Notes: a model not told the origin generated them from the letters alone. 64,000 nt of DNA from Axinella damicornis (GCA_963931865.1 OZ007514.1:7170646-7234645), one strand, 5' to 3'. Shown: positions 22,010-31,391, numbered from the stretch's first letter. Numbers and translations: made by a program.

Positions 22010-22470
22010 TATGTAGGGATACGACGTACACGCAATATATGCTAATACAAAAGAATCTCTCCAAATCTCAGAAACGGTACACTTATAAGCCTTTATAACC
22101 ACATACCGTTCATCTTCGAGTGTTTTCATGACCAACAAGACTCTTCGCGTCGCGAAAAACCGTCGCGAAAGTACCACACCAGGTACTCGCGAAACGGGCA
22201 AATTGTTTTTCTTTCTTCTTCTTCTTCTTTCTTTCTTCTTCAGACGGGCTAGCTCAGCGTCGCCTCAATCTCTCATGATGGTTTTCGCACGAAACAGCAG
22301 CATTTCACACCGAGTAGTGCACCTGGCCATCGCTTTATCGCAACCTCCAACTTTTCACCAGGCGGCTGCAGCTGCCCACTCAATAACTATGGCTTCTTTA
22401 GTCACGCCATTTTCTCGGTTTTACGCATGCGCGATCACTTAGCAACGAACGTAATTATTACTCAAGATCG
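22010..22470. repeat. Dispersed repeat copy B
   Basis: This is the CpG-rich partner of 19,030-19,450, retaining GTCGCGAAA and TCGCGAAACGGG motifs. It sits in the intron between stalk cassette 3 and the transmembrane exon. The ORF over it has no known domain. Confidence 0.85.
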
Positions 22471-22876
22471 CTGAATTAGAAGTGTCTTGCGCCGTACCCG
22501 TTGTGTTGACATAATTATTGTACTTCATAAAACCGAGGTAGATTCTAAACTCTGGTTAATCTGCGTATAATTTATGTATGTTACTGCCTACTGTGTTCTG
22601 TGAGAGGGCTGAATGCCTATCTAAAGACTCAACAAATTAAATTATGTATAAATCTTGCTACTTCTGGTATAGCTAATAATTCTTCAGAGTTCAGACAGGG
22701 ATTACTGCCTTAGTATCCATCCAGAAAAGGGTTGACTTGGGTCTGATTCTTCAGCCAATGTGAATACCGGAGTCAATATTGTCCATATACCAAAGCAAGG
22801 GCTCCTACTACTTGTGTGGACACCGACTTCTGCTCTGTGATGGCAAATTGCATGCGCTGCTGCTAAAAAAAAAAGA

Positions 22877-23157
22877 CATAAACAAGTAATAAAAAACATT
22901 TGAAAATGTAACAGGATGTAGGGATACCAGAACGGTAAAAAGTAAGGAAACAAGGCAGGGATGATCGCACAAAACAGTGAAGTATACAATCCCCCTACAT
23001 ATCTTTTTTCATTATACACGTATATGGAAAAAGATCTCTGTAGGGGGGTTGTATACTTCACTGTTTTGTGCGATCATCCCTGCCTTGTTTCCTTACTTTT
23101 TACCGTTCTGGTATCCCTACATCCTGTTACATTTTCAAATGTTTTTTATTACTTGTA
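22877..23157. repeat. Long palindrome with about 118-bp arms
   Basis: The left arm (about 22,880-23,003) and right arm (about 23,041-23,157) are almost perfect inverted copies. They share AAACATTTGAAAATGTAAC, GGATGTAGGGATACC and AAACAGTGAAGTATACAA around a spacer of about 35 bp. Similar small ORFs on both strands (starting MKYT) are mirror images produced by the symmetry. It lies in the receptor's last intron. Confidence 0.9.
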
Positions 23158-23263
23158 TATAAACATGTGCATGGAAAAGTTACAAGGTTGGTTTGCATGG
23201 TTATTATATGTATGTTTCTGCCTCTGATCCTTGCTGAACATTGGATATCAAGAGTTAGATGTA

Positions 23264-23315
23264 GCCTCGTTCCCAGGCCACAGGTGCGCAACCAGTGCAG
23301 GCCTGGGAATGAGGC
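23264..23315. mobile_element. TA-flanked GCCTCG palindromic MITE, 52 bp
   Basis: GCCTCGTTCCCAGGCC at the left and GGCCTGGGAATGAGGC at the right are inverted, separated by about 20 bp and flanked by TA on both sides. This is the smallest clear member of the window-wide G(C/T)CTCG family. Confidence 0.8.
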
Positions 23316-23607
23316 TAATTTAAGTTAGATGCAGGTCTAGCCGAAACGGTTCATCAGCTCTGTATTAATATTCAACTGAAACATTCATGACTTGTATTTG
23401 TCCCTGGCTGTGTTGCAAATATCTGATTCAGAAAAAACATGTATCTGAAAGTTTATTCCTGCATGCGCTAAGTTGCCTAGCCAGTCAGATTCAGAAACCC
23501 ATGCAATCTTTGTCAGTGCATTGTTCACACAGCTGGGGACAAGACATAGCCAAAACTTTTTGCACTTTATAATAACCACTGCACTCAACTCTTCACATGA
23601 TCTTTAG

Positions 23608-23912
23608 GCCCTATGGCTGTGACAGCATTTCCTGTTGCGGCAGTCGTTGTTGCAGCACTCCTAGTGGCATCTTTGGCTGGTATCGTCATCCTTACAGTTT
23701 TCATTGTGGTAGCTTTCCTGATGAGACATCACATATACGTCATCCAAAGTGATGGATTAAGATTGATGAGCCAGTTATCCAACACAAGCGAGCAGCAACC
23801 TGGCAATGGTGGCGTTATTGGTACAAATCTGGAACAAACAAACCTAGAGCAATCACATGAGGGGAACGATGACAAAAAGTTTGCGTTTGATGGCCCAACT
23901 GACTTTGTTTAG
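23608..23912 (+). CDS. Receptor gene last exon: transmembrane segment and cytoplasmic tail
   Basis: This exon follows a TCTTTAG acceptor (phase 1) and runs to a TAG stop at 23,910-23,912. It encodes a hydrophobic helix of about 30 residues (AAVVVAALLVASLAGIVILT and on), then RHH as a positive stop-transfer, and a tail of roughly 60 residues rich in Gln, Asn, Ser and acidic residues. The tail contains IYVIQSD but no proper ITIM or death motif. It ends TDFV, which fits a class III PDZ-ligand pattern (D-x-hydrophobic) only loosely. The topology is type I single-pass. Confidence 0.75.
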
Positions 23913-24574
23913 AGTTTATAGCTATCCAAACTTGTGTAACCATGGTTTGTTCATCATTGTTAGCAAACTAATTGCCATGTGGTCAAATGGCATTGTAAAC
24001 TAGTGTGTAGCCATGGTCTGTGTTATACTAGCTATATTATATCCATGGCCACTGTCTTGATGTAAAGTTTTCATTTTTGTTGATATTCTTAGTAAACTCA
24101 GTCCTGAAGTTGGTAGCACTAGAACGAAGTCTTATAAGCCTACGTTCCTTGAAATAGTCATGGTCATGTATAATATGTTTCAACCATGCAGTAGCTATAG
24201 GCAGGTTGGCTACTATCAACACTGCTATGCATGCAGCGTGCATGTCATTGAATGTGTCTGATTCAGAGTTGGCTCACAATTAGACAACTGATGTCTGAGA
24301 TCCAACTTTTTCCCCTTGCGTGTTGTGCATGCATGGTATGGCCAACATCGAATCCTCATGAACAGTAACAGTATAACTGAACCCCTGAGAACCAGAGTGG
24401 TCTAACCCACAAATCAAATGCTGGAAATCACATGATCATGAATTGCACAAAAATGCAAACCTTGATCATTGTGAACATGGCCCAAAGTTTCAGCAGCTCC
24501 TGAAATGCACTATAATTTATTGTGAAGTTATACCAGGAACAAATTCAATATTATAATATAATTTTATTTCACTG
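23913..24574. other. Receptor 3' flank, no gene recognised
   Basis: AT-rich sequence with no ORF of note. An AATATTATAATATA tract lies near 24,547. No obvious AATAAA was found close to the stop. Confidence 0.4.
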
Positions 24575-25001
24575 AAGTTGTAGAGAATTCAATTTCGTTT
24601 TTATTAGGAGTGAGAAGTTGTCGGAAATTTTGCAATTACGAATAATATTTCACGTGTAGGACTTCCTGTTCTGTCCGGTTTCAGGTAGTCTCGTGCCTAG
24701 CTGGAAACCTACGCGGAATATCCGTCTGGTGACTTTTCAGCAACATTCTCAGTCTTCGTTTAATATTCATTGCTCTGCTAACTGCCTGAAGGACAGAACA
24801 CTTCAACAGGAAGTCCTACGCATGAAATAATTGCAAGAGGAATTTGAACTTCTCGCTCCCAATAAAGACAAAATTGAATTCTCTACGATTTTCATTGGTA
24901 GTCTGAAATTCCTGCCTAAAAGTTAACAAAGACCGAGGTTTCTGTGCAAAGTCGCCAGACCCTCTTTCCCGGAGGAGTGGGGTCTGGGCACAAGACTAAT
25001 G
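24575..25001 (-). mobile_element. TAGTCTCGTGCC-ended MITE, copy 1
   Basis: The core (about 24,688-25,000) has the end TAGTCTCGTGCC inverted against GGGCACAAGACTA. It matches 40,743-41,076 in opposite orientation, including the CCAGACCCTCTTTCCCG block, GGTTTCTGTGCAAAGTCGCC and GAAATTCCTGCCTAAAA. The flank at 24,575-24,680 (AGTTGTAGAGAATTCAA, GTAGGACTTCCTGTTCTG) is an inverted duplicate of the core's interior. No coding capacity. Confidence 0.75.
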
Positions 25002-25320
25002 GTTAGCTGAGGAGGGAGTGCAAGCTTACGGAGGTTCATGTTCGTCCGTTACCTCTTCCGGTAGTATTCCTTATGAACTCGGAGTTGGTACCTATTGATT
25101 TTCAATGATGCTTGCTAAAATTCAAAAGTTGAAAAAACCATATTTTGGCATTTAACTCTCTATAAGCATTTCTGGCAAAATGGAAGTCATAGAAGCATCA
25201 GTTTGCAAACATGGTCACTTGGTTCTTGGGTTCTAGCACACTTGATTCAAGGTTACTTCATCTTAGATATTCATTGGGTCCCCTACTTCCAATGCATATC
25301 GGATGGTATTAGTCTCGGTA

Positions 25321-25430
25321 GTCTCGGTCCCAGACCCAAACCAACCCCAGAGCGGATCACTTCCAGTATCACACACAGGTGATACTGGAAGCCATCTGCA
25401 CTGGGGTTGGTTTGGGTCTGGGACTGAGAC
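25321..25430. mobile_element. GTCTCG palindromic MITE, 110 bp
   Basis: The left arm GTCTCGGTCCCAGACCC continues through CAAACCAACCCCAG and ATCACTTCCAGTATCAC. The right arm repeats these in inverse, and TA flanks both sides. The same arm sequence forms the outer ends of the 2.24-kb composite at 37,819-40,055, so this looks like an internally deleted derivative. Confidence 0.85.
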
Positions 25431-25689
25431 TACGATGGTATGTGTTGGATCCGTATCCGGATAAGGGAGAGCAGTCTTGTGATGGATAGGCAAAAGTGTG
25501 CATTCGGAAACTGGGAAGGAGACTATTATAATTCTTTTATTCGTAAATAGCTAATAGACAAAAGTAGCTATATGTTGAACAACACAAAAACAAAACTTAT
25601 TACATTAGCTACCAGACGTACTGCATCTAATTACGCACTTTTGCCCTTGGTAATGCAGGCTTTCTTTCATTGCTGTAACTGTTCCTCCT

Positions 25690-25940
25690 TCTGAACTTAT
25701 TAATGGCAATGTTCAAAATGATCGCAAAAAGTATTCCAAGGTATGGTGATTGGTCTGAGTATTGTCCGTGCAGACGTAGTTCTGACAGGAGGGGTAATGA
25801 GAGGAGCTAGTATTCTGGGACGTCCTCACACCCAGTGCTGCATGTCATGTGCTGTGTACAGGAAGAAAGAAGGGATGACTTTATACACAAGGAGTGGAAC
25901 ACATGCTGATATACGTATTACACAACAGGAGGGAGTATGA
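25690..25940 (+). pseudogene. Exon-like dispersed repeat, damaged copy
   Basis: The block GTCC(A/G)TGCAGACGTAGTTCTG, followed by about 150 bp, is nearly identical to 51,239-51,390. The 51-kb copy reads as an exon with an acceptor at the CAG. Here small indels break that frame (an inserted CTAG near 25,808 introduces a stop). Sequence upstream of the acceptor is also similar, so the duplicated unit includes intron. The translated part contains RKKEGMTLYTRSGTH. Confidence 0.55.
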
Positions 25941-26039
25941 AACTACTGACCATGCTAATCTCCCTCCCAGTCAGGAGTCTCATCCCAGTACTCCGCATGC
26001 ACACATGTACTCAGATTAGTTCTGGGAGGTCCCTACACT

Positions 26040-26290
26040 GGTGTTGAAGCATGTCGTACCTATACACTTGTTCATTGGTTGTATGCTGCCACTGTTGAGG
26101 AGGCTGTCCTGGGGACATGCAACTATACACTGCATGGAAATACTACCAAGGGTGCATCTGGGCGCATCGCCTCTGGCGGCTCGATGCGCCCTTGATACTA
26201 CCCATTTCCTTAGCAATACATTAGCAATGGGATAGGGCCAGTGTTGCTGTGCTGAAGTTGACATAAGAACATGTACACTTGTACCGTATC
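26040..26290. other. Small hairpin and dispersed repeat
   Basis: GGGTGCATCTGGGCGCATCG and CGATGCGCCCTTGAT form an imperfect hairpin at about 26,149-26,195. The tail at 26,200-26,275 (TTTCCTTAGCAA, TGACATAAGAACA) resembles 32,247-32,310. Confidence 0.45.
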
Positions 26291-26394
26291 AACAACACCT
26301 GGCTGCTTACAGACCAGGGGGAGTTGGGGAACATACTTGTCCCTATTAGCTACCACACCATGACTACACTGTGATTAAGGGCCAGGAATGAGAC

Positions 26395-26998
26395 ATGTGG
26401 CTGTGCTTTGCGTCATTGTGATCAGTATGGTTGCAACATTCAAATAATATCCATTATGCCGCAAGTTGGATTTTGACCCAATCATGAATAACCATGGATT
26501 ATAGCCGTTGATCTAGTGTGATTTTGCCACAACTGCGACTGACATTCAAATCGATTTTTTAGTACATCATTTGAAAATCCTTTTTATGCTGATGAAATTG
26601 GCACAAAGCCAGCCAGGCTGGCAGGCAAGCAGGCTGAGAGAAACTCGAACATCGTTTGAAGGTTCATTCCTACTGACACAATCCACAGCTTCATATCTCC
26701 ATCACATGACATTCCGAGTTCACGGTAAGTGAAATGTTTTGTACTATGCCATTTATCCAGGTCTAGGAACAAGATATAATTATGTCAGTGGTTTGCGCCG
26801 TTGTGATCAGCATCATTAGAGCTTTCAAATCAGGTCCATTCTGCTGCAGGTTGGATTCAACCACAACCATGAACAACCATAGATTATAGCCTTTGGTCCA
26901 GTGTGATTTCGGTGCTAATGCAACCAAAGTTCAAGTTGATTTTGAATATGGTGTCAGGCCAGGCAAGCAGGCCCAGGAGACACTTTAGAACATGATCT
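26395..26998. repeat. Tandem duplication of about 390 bp, interrupted by the copia element
   Basis: Unit 1 (about 26,398-26,720) and unit 2 (26,788-26,998, continuing at 31,392-31,470) share GATCAGTATGGTTGC/GATCAGCATCATTAG-type blocks, CATGAATAACCATGGATTATAGCC-like sequence, GCCAGGCAAGCAGG, and (A/C)ATCCACAGCTTCATATCTC on the far side of the retrotransposon. Unit 1 therefore shows what the target looked like before insertion. Confidence 0.8.
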
Positions 26999-27191
26999 TG
27001 TTGGAAATTGCACTTTTAGCAGAGATGTGTACTCTGAACTATGTAACCTTCGAACTATTTATCATTACACTGTGATCATTACATAATGATTGATTGCTGG
27101 AACCTTCTATGCCACGTCATGCCATGTGCTTGTGTATTATTCACTGTTGATTCTTTCTCTGAGTAATTCTTGGCAATACCCGTTTCCAATA
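26999..27191 (+). repeat. Copia 5' LTR
   Basis: A 193-bp LTR starting TGTTGGAAATTG and ending TTTCCAATA. It is identical to the 3' LTR except for C in CCTTCGAAC, where the 3' LTR has T. The end lacks the usual terminal CA. Confidence 0.95.
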
Positions 27192-27209
27192 GGTTATGGG
27201 CCCAGCGCT
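27192..27209 (+). promoter_or_regulatory. Primer-binding site, initiator tRNA-Met anticodon arm
   Basis: GGTTATGGGCCCAGCGCT directly follows the LTR. It is complementary to the anticodon stem-loop of initiator tRNA-Met (GCUGGGCCCAUAACC). This is the internal, half-tRNA priming mode known from Drosophila copia, not priming from the tRNA 3' end. Confidence 0.85.
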
Positions 27210-27210
27210 T

Positions 27211-27270
27211 ACTAGTTGAGAAGTTAGCTAGCTAGACTCTACTAGTTGAGAAGTTAGCTAGCTAGACTCT
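27211..27270 (+). repeat. Perfect 30-bp tandem duplication in the copia leader
   Basis: ACTAGTTGAGAAGTTAGCTA plus the next 10 bases occurs twice in a row between the primer site and gag. A truncated third start (ACTAGTTTTT) follows. Confidence 0.95.
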
Positions 27271-27293
27271 ACTAGTTTTTGTTAGTGTTGAGT

Positions 27294-28052
27294 ATGGCAG
27301 AGTTGAAGGTGGCCATTGTTCCACTGAAGGGCACGAACTACCCCACATGGAAGGTACAGTGCCAGATGGCCCTGATGAAAGATGGGCTATGGAACATTGT
27401 TAACGGTTCTGAGCATCCTCCTGCTGAAACTGACAGTGAAGAGAAGGCAAAATTCGCTGCCAGAAAAGATCGTGCCTTGGCTACAGTTGTGCTATCAGTG
27501 GATCCATCACTGCTCTATTTGCTTGGAAGTCCAGAAGATCCCAAAGCTGTCTGGGACAAATTGGCCGGCCAGTTTCAGAAAAAGACCTGGGCCAACAAGT
27601 TAGAGCTGAGGCGCAAGCTGTATGCCTTGCAGCTGAGAGAGGGCGAGTCCGTCCATGAACATATTAAAACGATGACGGAGATATTCAACAGCTTGTCAGT
27701 GATCGGGAGTCCAGTCTCAGATGAGGACCGTGTGGTGCATCTGCTAGCCAGCCTGCCTGAGTCGTACAGCATGTTAGTCACAGCCTTGGAGGCGAGTGCT
27801 GAAGTTCCACAGATGGAAGTCGTTACAGAGCGATTAATCCATGAGGAGAGGAAACTCAAGGAGCGTGAGAGTGCTGGTGGAAGCAGGGAGGAGGCCATGT
27901 ACACGAAATCAAGGAAAGGGCCGAAATGTCACCACTGTGGGAGATATGGCCATATCAAGAGGAACTGTGATCAGCGTGCCCAAGAGAAGAGGTGGGAACC
28001 AACCCACAAAGACGTGAGTCCTAGGCAGAAAGCAAACAAGGCTAGACTCTAG
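27294..28052 (+). CDS. gag: Copia Gag polyprotein
   Basis: This 252-residue frame forms the nucleocapsid that packages element RNA. The ATG at 27,294 is chosen because the peptide then opens MAELKVAIVPLKGTNYPTW, matching the copia-type gag N-terminal region (Y-x-x-W). In-frame sequence upstream has no ATG. A helical central part follows (UBN2-like gag polypeptide). A CCHC zinc knuckle CHHCGRYGHIKRNC lies at about residues 212-225, for RNA binding. The frame stops at TAG, 28,050-28,052, overlapping the open pol frame by about 35 nt. Confidence 0.93.
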   Translation: MAELKVAIVPLKGTNYPTWKVQCQMALMKDGLWNIVNGSEHPPAETDSEEKAKFAARKDRALATVVLSVDPSLLYLLGSPEDPKAVWDKLAGQFQKKTWANKLELRRKLYALQLREGESVHEHIKTMTEIFNSLSVIGSPVSDEDRVVHLLASLPESYSMLVTALEASAEVPQMEVVTERLIHEERKLKERESAGGSREEAMYTKSRKGPKCHHCGRYGHIKRNCDQRAQEKRWEPTHKDVSPRQKANKARL

Positions 28053-31000
28053 ACTGAGGCGTGAGAGTAGCAGTTCCGACAGTGAGAGCGTGGGGTTGAT
28101 GGTGCGTCAGGTGCTGTCAGCCAGTACTAACTGTACGAACAGCTGGATCGTGGACTCGGGGGCAACTTGCCATATGTGCAATGACCATGAGATGTTCAGT
28201 GACTTTTGCCCACTGAGACAGCCACTTGAAGTTGCGCTTGGAGACGGGCATGTACTAGAAGCCATTGGACGTGGAGTAGTCTCTATGAAGACAAAGTTGC
28301 CCGATGGAAAGGTGAAGAAATGCAAGCTACACGATGTACTCTGTGTGCCAGCACTGTCTTACAACCTACTCAGTGTATCCAAGGTAACAGAGGCTGGAAA
28401 GGTGACGAACTTCACCGATGCAGGTTGCCAGATCGTAGATTCGTGCCAGAAGGTGGTTGCAGTGGCAGTCAGGGTAGGAAGCTTGTACTACCTGGAATGT
28501 CTCGACAGTCGTCAGCAAGTCCACACGGCCAGCGTTGAGGAGACAAAAGAGACGATCTGGCATCGTCGTTTTGGCCATCTGAGTGCACAAAACCTACAGA
28601 AGTTGAGAAGAGATCAGATGGTCAGTGGCTTTGATTTTGATGCCTCAAAGGATATCGGCTTCTGCGAGTCCTGTGTCGAGGGAAAGCATCACCGAAGTCA
28701 GTTTCCTGCCAGCTGTAGCAAACCATCAGGAGAGTTGCTTGAGTTGGTACACAGTGACGTGTGTGGAAAGGTGAATGCGAAGTCACTGAGTGGAGCCGAA
28801 TACTTCCTGACGTTCATTGACGACAAGACACGCTACGTGTGGACGTACGTCTTGAAGCGCAAGGACCAAGTTTTCGAGAAGTTTCTTGAGTGGAAAGCTC
28901 TGGTAGAAAAATCGTCAGGCCAGAAGCTCAAGACCTTGCGTAGTGACAACGGTGGTGAGTTCACATCCACTCGTTTTGAGAACTATCTGAAGTCAGAAGG
29001 AGTTCGGCATGAACTTACGGTTCCAAAGACACCTCAGCAAAATGGTGTAGCTGAAAGGATGAACCGAACCTTGGTTGAGACTGTCCGATCGATGTTGGCT
29101 GACGCAAATTTACCTCAAAAGTTTTGGGCTGAGGCACTGTCTACAGCTACATACCTGCGGAACCGCAGTCCAGCAAAGTCAGTCAAAGGAACGACCCCAG
29201 CTGAAGCGTGGATGGGCGAAAAACCAGATGTTAATCACTTGAGAGCCTTTGGGTGTACTGCCTATGCCCATGTTGCAAAGGATGAGCGTCACAAACTCGA
29301 CTCAAAAGCACGAAAGTGTATTTTCCTGGGTTATGGTACCGAGTCGAAGGGTTATCGTCTGTATGATCCAGTGCGTGCACGAGTTTTCATCAGCTGCGAC
29401 GTCATCTTCAATGAATCTGGACATGAAGTTGAGAAGGAGCCTAGTGAAGCCCAGGAAGAGTCAAGCAAGCAAGACCAGTACGTGCATTTTGACTGTCCTG
29501 AGTCATCTTCTGAGATTGACGACACCGAGCCGGGTGAGGTTGCAGAGCCAGTGCAACGTCGATCCGGAAGAGAGAGAGCCCCACCTGATTACTTCGGACA
29601 TTGGGTATTTCAGGTGGATGAGAAGTCAAACGAGCCTGCAAGCTTCAAGGATGCCTTGGCCAGTCCAGACAGAGCCGAGTGGCAGAATGCAATGGAGAAG
29701 GAGCTTGAATCACTCCAGACAAATGACGTGTGGGACCTGGTGGAGTTACCAGAAGGCAGGAAAGCAGTGGGCAGCAAATGGGTGTTCAAGCTCAAGGTGG
29801 ATGCCGATGGATCCGTGGTACGTCACAAAGCCAGACTTGTAGCCCAGGGTTTCTCGCAGAAGTTCGGATTAGACTACGACGAAACCTTCTGTCCAGTGGT
29901 CAGATTCGAGTCCGTACGAGCTGCGATCGCATTGGGAGTACAGAATGGCCTGAAATTGCACCAGATGGACGTTACTACTGCATTTCTCAATGGCAATCTG
30001 GAAGAGGAAGTATATATGAAACAGCCGGAGGGATTTGCTATCAAGGGTCAAGAGCACCTAGTCTGCAAATTGAAGCGCAGTATCTACGGCCTCAAGCAGT
30101 CACCTCGATGCTGGAACTCTGCACTGGACGAGAAGCTGAAGAAGATGGGCTTTGTACAGTCTGCCAGTGACCCCTGCCTGTATGTCTTTTCAGATGGCGA
30201 GATGTTCATCATTGCCGTGTATGTGGACGATATTCTGCTGGGTGGAAAGAGCGACGGGCAGATGTCAGATGTCAAGAAAGCTCTTTCGAAGCAGTTCAAG
30301 ATGAAAGATATGGGTGCGCTTCACCACTTTTTGGGTGTGAAGATCGTCCGTGACCCGAGATCTGGAGATATATGGATTGGTCAACAAGCGTATTCCGAAA
30401 CTGTCTTACAGAAGTTTGGTATGGAACATGCCAAAGCAGTTGCCACGCCCGTTGATACCAGCTCTAGACTTGTGAGAGCAACAGAAAAGTGTGACAGCGT
30501 TGATCAAGCCCAGTACCAGTCAGCAGTGGGGAGCCTACTCTACTTGTCGACTAGGACCAGACCCGACATCACGTATGCGGTGAGCAACGTAGCAAGATTC
30601 TGTGCAAAGCCAACCCAGCAGCATTGGATTGCGGTCAAACGCATTCTACGATACCTGAAGGGAACCCTGAATTTTGGTCTGCTGTACAGCAAGAAGAGCT
30701 TGGGTGACCTTTGTGTGGGATACTCAGATGCCGATTGGGCAGGAGATATCGACGACCGCAAATCTACATCTGGGTATGTGTTCCAGATCGGGGGAACGGC
30801 AGTCAGCTGGCGGAGTAAGAAGCAAACCTGTGTAGCATTGTCGACAGCCGAAGCTGAGTATATGGCGTTGGCAAGTGCGGCTCAGGAAGCAGTCTGGATG
30901 CGACAGCTTACAGCTGATCTGAAATGTGAGTCAACTGGACCATTGGTGATATTTGAGGATAACCAAGCAGCAATCAGCATGTCCAAGAACCCACAGTTTC

Positions 31001-31191
31001 ATGGCAGAGCAAAGCACGTGGACATTAAGTACCACTTCATTCGAGAGAACGTCAAGAGTGGAGTCGTGCAGCTGAAGTACTGTCCGACAGAGGATATGAT
31101 CGCCGACATTCTCACCAAAGGACTGCCCCAGGACAAGTTCGTGAAACTCCGACTCCTGGCTGGTGTTACTGAACACTCTGCCTGCAAGTGA
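28018..31191 (+). CDS. pol: Copia Pol polyprotein (protease, integrase, RT, RNase H)
   Basis: The pol frame is +1 relative to gag and is open from 28,018 (after a TGA at 28,015). No ATG occurs before 28,099, so it is probably made as a fusion or from a spliced or reinitiated message. Residues counted from 28,090: aspartic protease with WIVDSGATCH near 19-28; GAG-pre-integrase zinc site (WHRRFGH.. CESCVEGKHH) near 157-200; integrase D, D-35-E with HSDV, SDNGGEF and QNGVAERMNR near 220-325. Reverse transcriptase with KWVFKLK and the YVDD active site lies near residue 711. RNase H with SDADWAGD and TAEAEYMAL follows to the end. All catalytic motifs are present and uninterrupted. Confidence 0.96.
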   Translation, partial: VLGRKQTRLDSRLRRESSSSDSESVGLMVRQVLSASTNCTNSWIVDSGATCHMCNDHEMFSDFCPLRQPLEVALGDGHVLEAIGRGVVSMKTKLPDGKVKKCKLHDVLCVPALSYNLLSVSKVTEAGKVTNFTDAGCQIVDSCQKVVAVAVRVGSLYYLECLDSRQQVHTASVEETKETIWHRRFGHLSAQNLQKLRRDQMVSGFDFDASKDIGFCESCVEGKHHRSQFPASCSKPSGELLELVHSDVCGKVNAKSLSGAEYFLTFIDDKTRYVWTYVLKRKDQVFEKFLEWKALVEKSSGQKLKTLRSDNGGEFTSTRFENYLKSEGVRHELTVPKTPQQNGVAERMNRTLVETVRSMLADANLPQKFWAEALSTATYLRNRSPAKSVKGTTPAEAWMGEKPDVNHLRAFGCTAYAHVAKDERHKLDSKARKCIFLGYGTESKGYRLYDPVRARVFISCDVIFNESGHEVEKEPSEAQEESSKQDQYVHFDCPESSSEIDDTEPGEVAEPVQRRSGRERAPPDYFGHWVFQVDEKSNEPASFKDALASPDRAEWQNAMEKELESLQTNDVWDLVELPEGRKAVGSKWVFKLKVDADGSVVRHKARLVAQGFSQKFGLDYDETFCPVVRFESVRAAIALGVQNGLKLHQMDVTTAFLNGNLEEEVYMKQPEGFAIKGQEHLVCKLKRSIYGLKQSPRCWNSALDEKLKKMGFVQSASDPCLYVFSDGEMFIIAVYVDDILLGGKSDGQMSDVKKALSKQFKMKDMGALHHFLGVKIVRDPRSGDIWIGQQAYSETVLQKFGMEHAKAVATPVDTSSRLVRATEKCDSVDQAQYQSAVGSLLYLSTRTRPDITYAVSNVARFCAKPTQQHWIAVKRILRYLKGTLNFGLLYSKKSLGDLCVGYSDADWAGDIDDRKSTSGYVFQIGGTAVSWRSKKQTCVALSTAEAEYMALASAAQEAVWMRQLTADLKCESTGPLVIFEDNQAAISMSKNPQFHGRAKHVDIKYHFIRENVKSGVVQLKYCPTEDMIADILTKGLPQDKFVKLRLLAGVTEHSACK

Positions 31192-31198
31192 GAAGGAG
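31190..31198 (+). promoter_or_regulatory. Copia polypurine tract
   Basis: GAGAAGGAG lies immediately before the 3' LTR and overlaps the pol TGA stop. It is the expected plus-strand primer for reverse transcription. Confidence 0.8.
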
Positions 31199-31391
31199 TG
31201 TTGGAAATTGCACTTTTAGCAGAGATGTGTACTCTGAACTATGTAACCTTTGAACTATTTATCATTACACTGTGATCATTACATAATGATTGATTGCTGG
31301 AACCTTCTATGCCACGTCATGCCATGTGCTTGTGTATTATTCACTGTTGATTCTTTCTCTGAGTAATTCTTGGCAATACCCGTTTCCAATA
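31199..31391 (+). repeat. Copia 3' LTR
   Basis: A 193-bp direct repeat of 26,999-27,191 with one C-to-T difference at a CpG. It is followed by the target duplication GATCT. Confidence 0.95.

Larger units (their letters stand above)
26999..31391 (+). mobile_element. Intact Ty1/copia LTR retrotransposon (4,393 bp)
   Basis: The element is bounded by two 193-bp LTRs that differ at a single position and by the 5-bp target duplication GATCT (26,994-26,998 and 31,392-31,396). It has a primer-binding site directly after the 5' LTR, a gag frame, a pol frame with protease-integrase-RT-RNase H order, and a purine tract before the 3' LTR. Integrase upstream of reverse transcriptase defines the copia superfamily. 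No stop or frameshift interrupts either frame, so it is young and potentially active. It lies outside any recognised gene. Confidence 0.96.

Noticed and set aside
23608..23912. ITIM in the receptor tail (around IYVIQSD)
   Set aside because: The residue two before Tyr is His, and the +3 residue is Gln where a hydrophobic residue is expected, so the consensus is not met.
29249..29842. 197-codon overlapping frame inside copia pol
   Set aside because: It is the shadow of the real pol frame, which carries all catalytic motifs.
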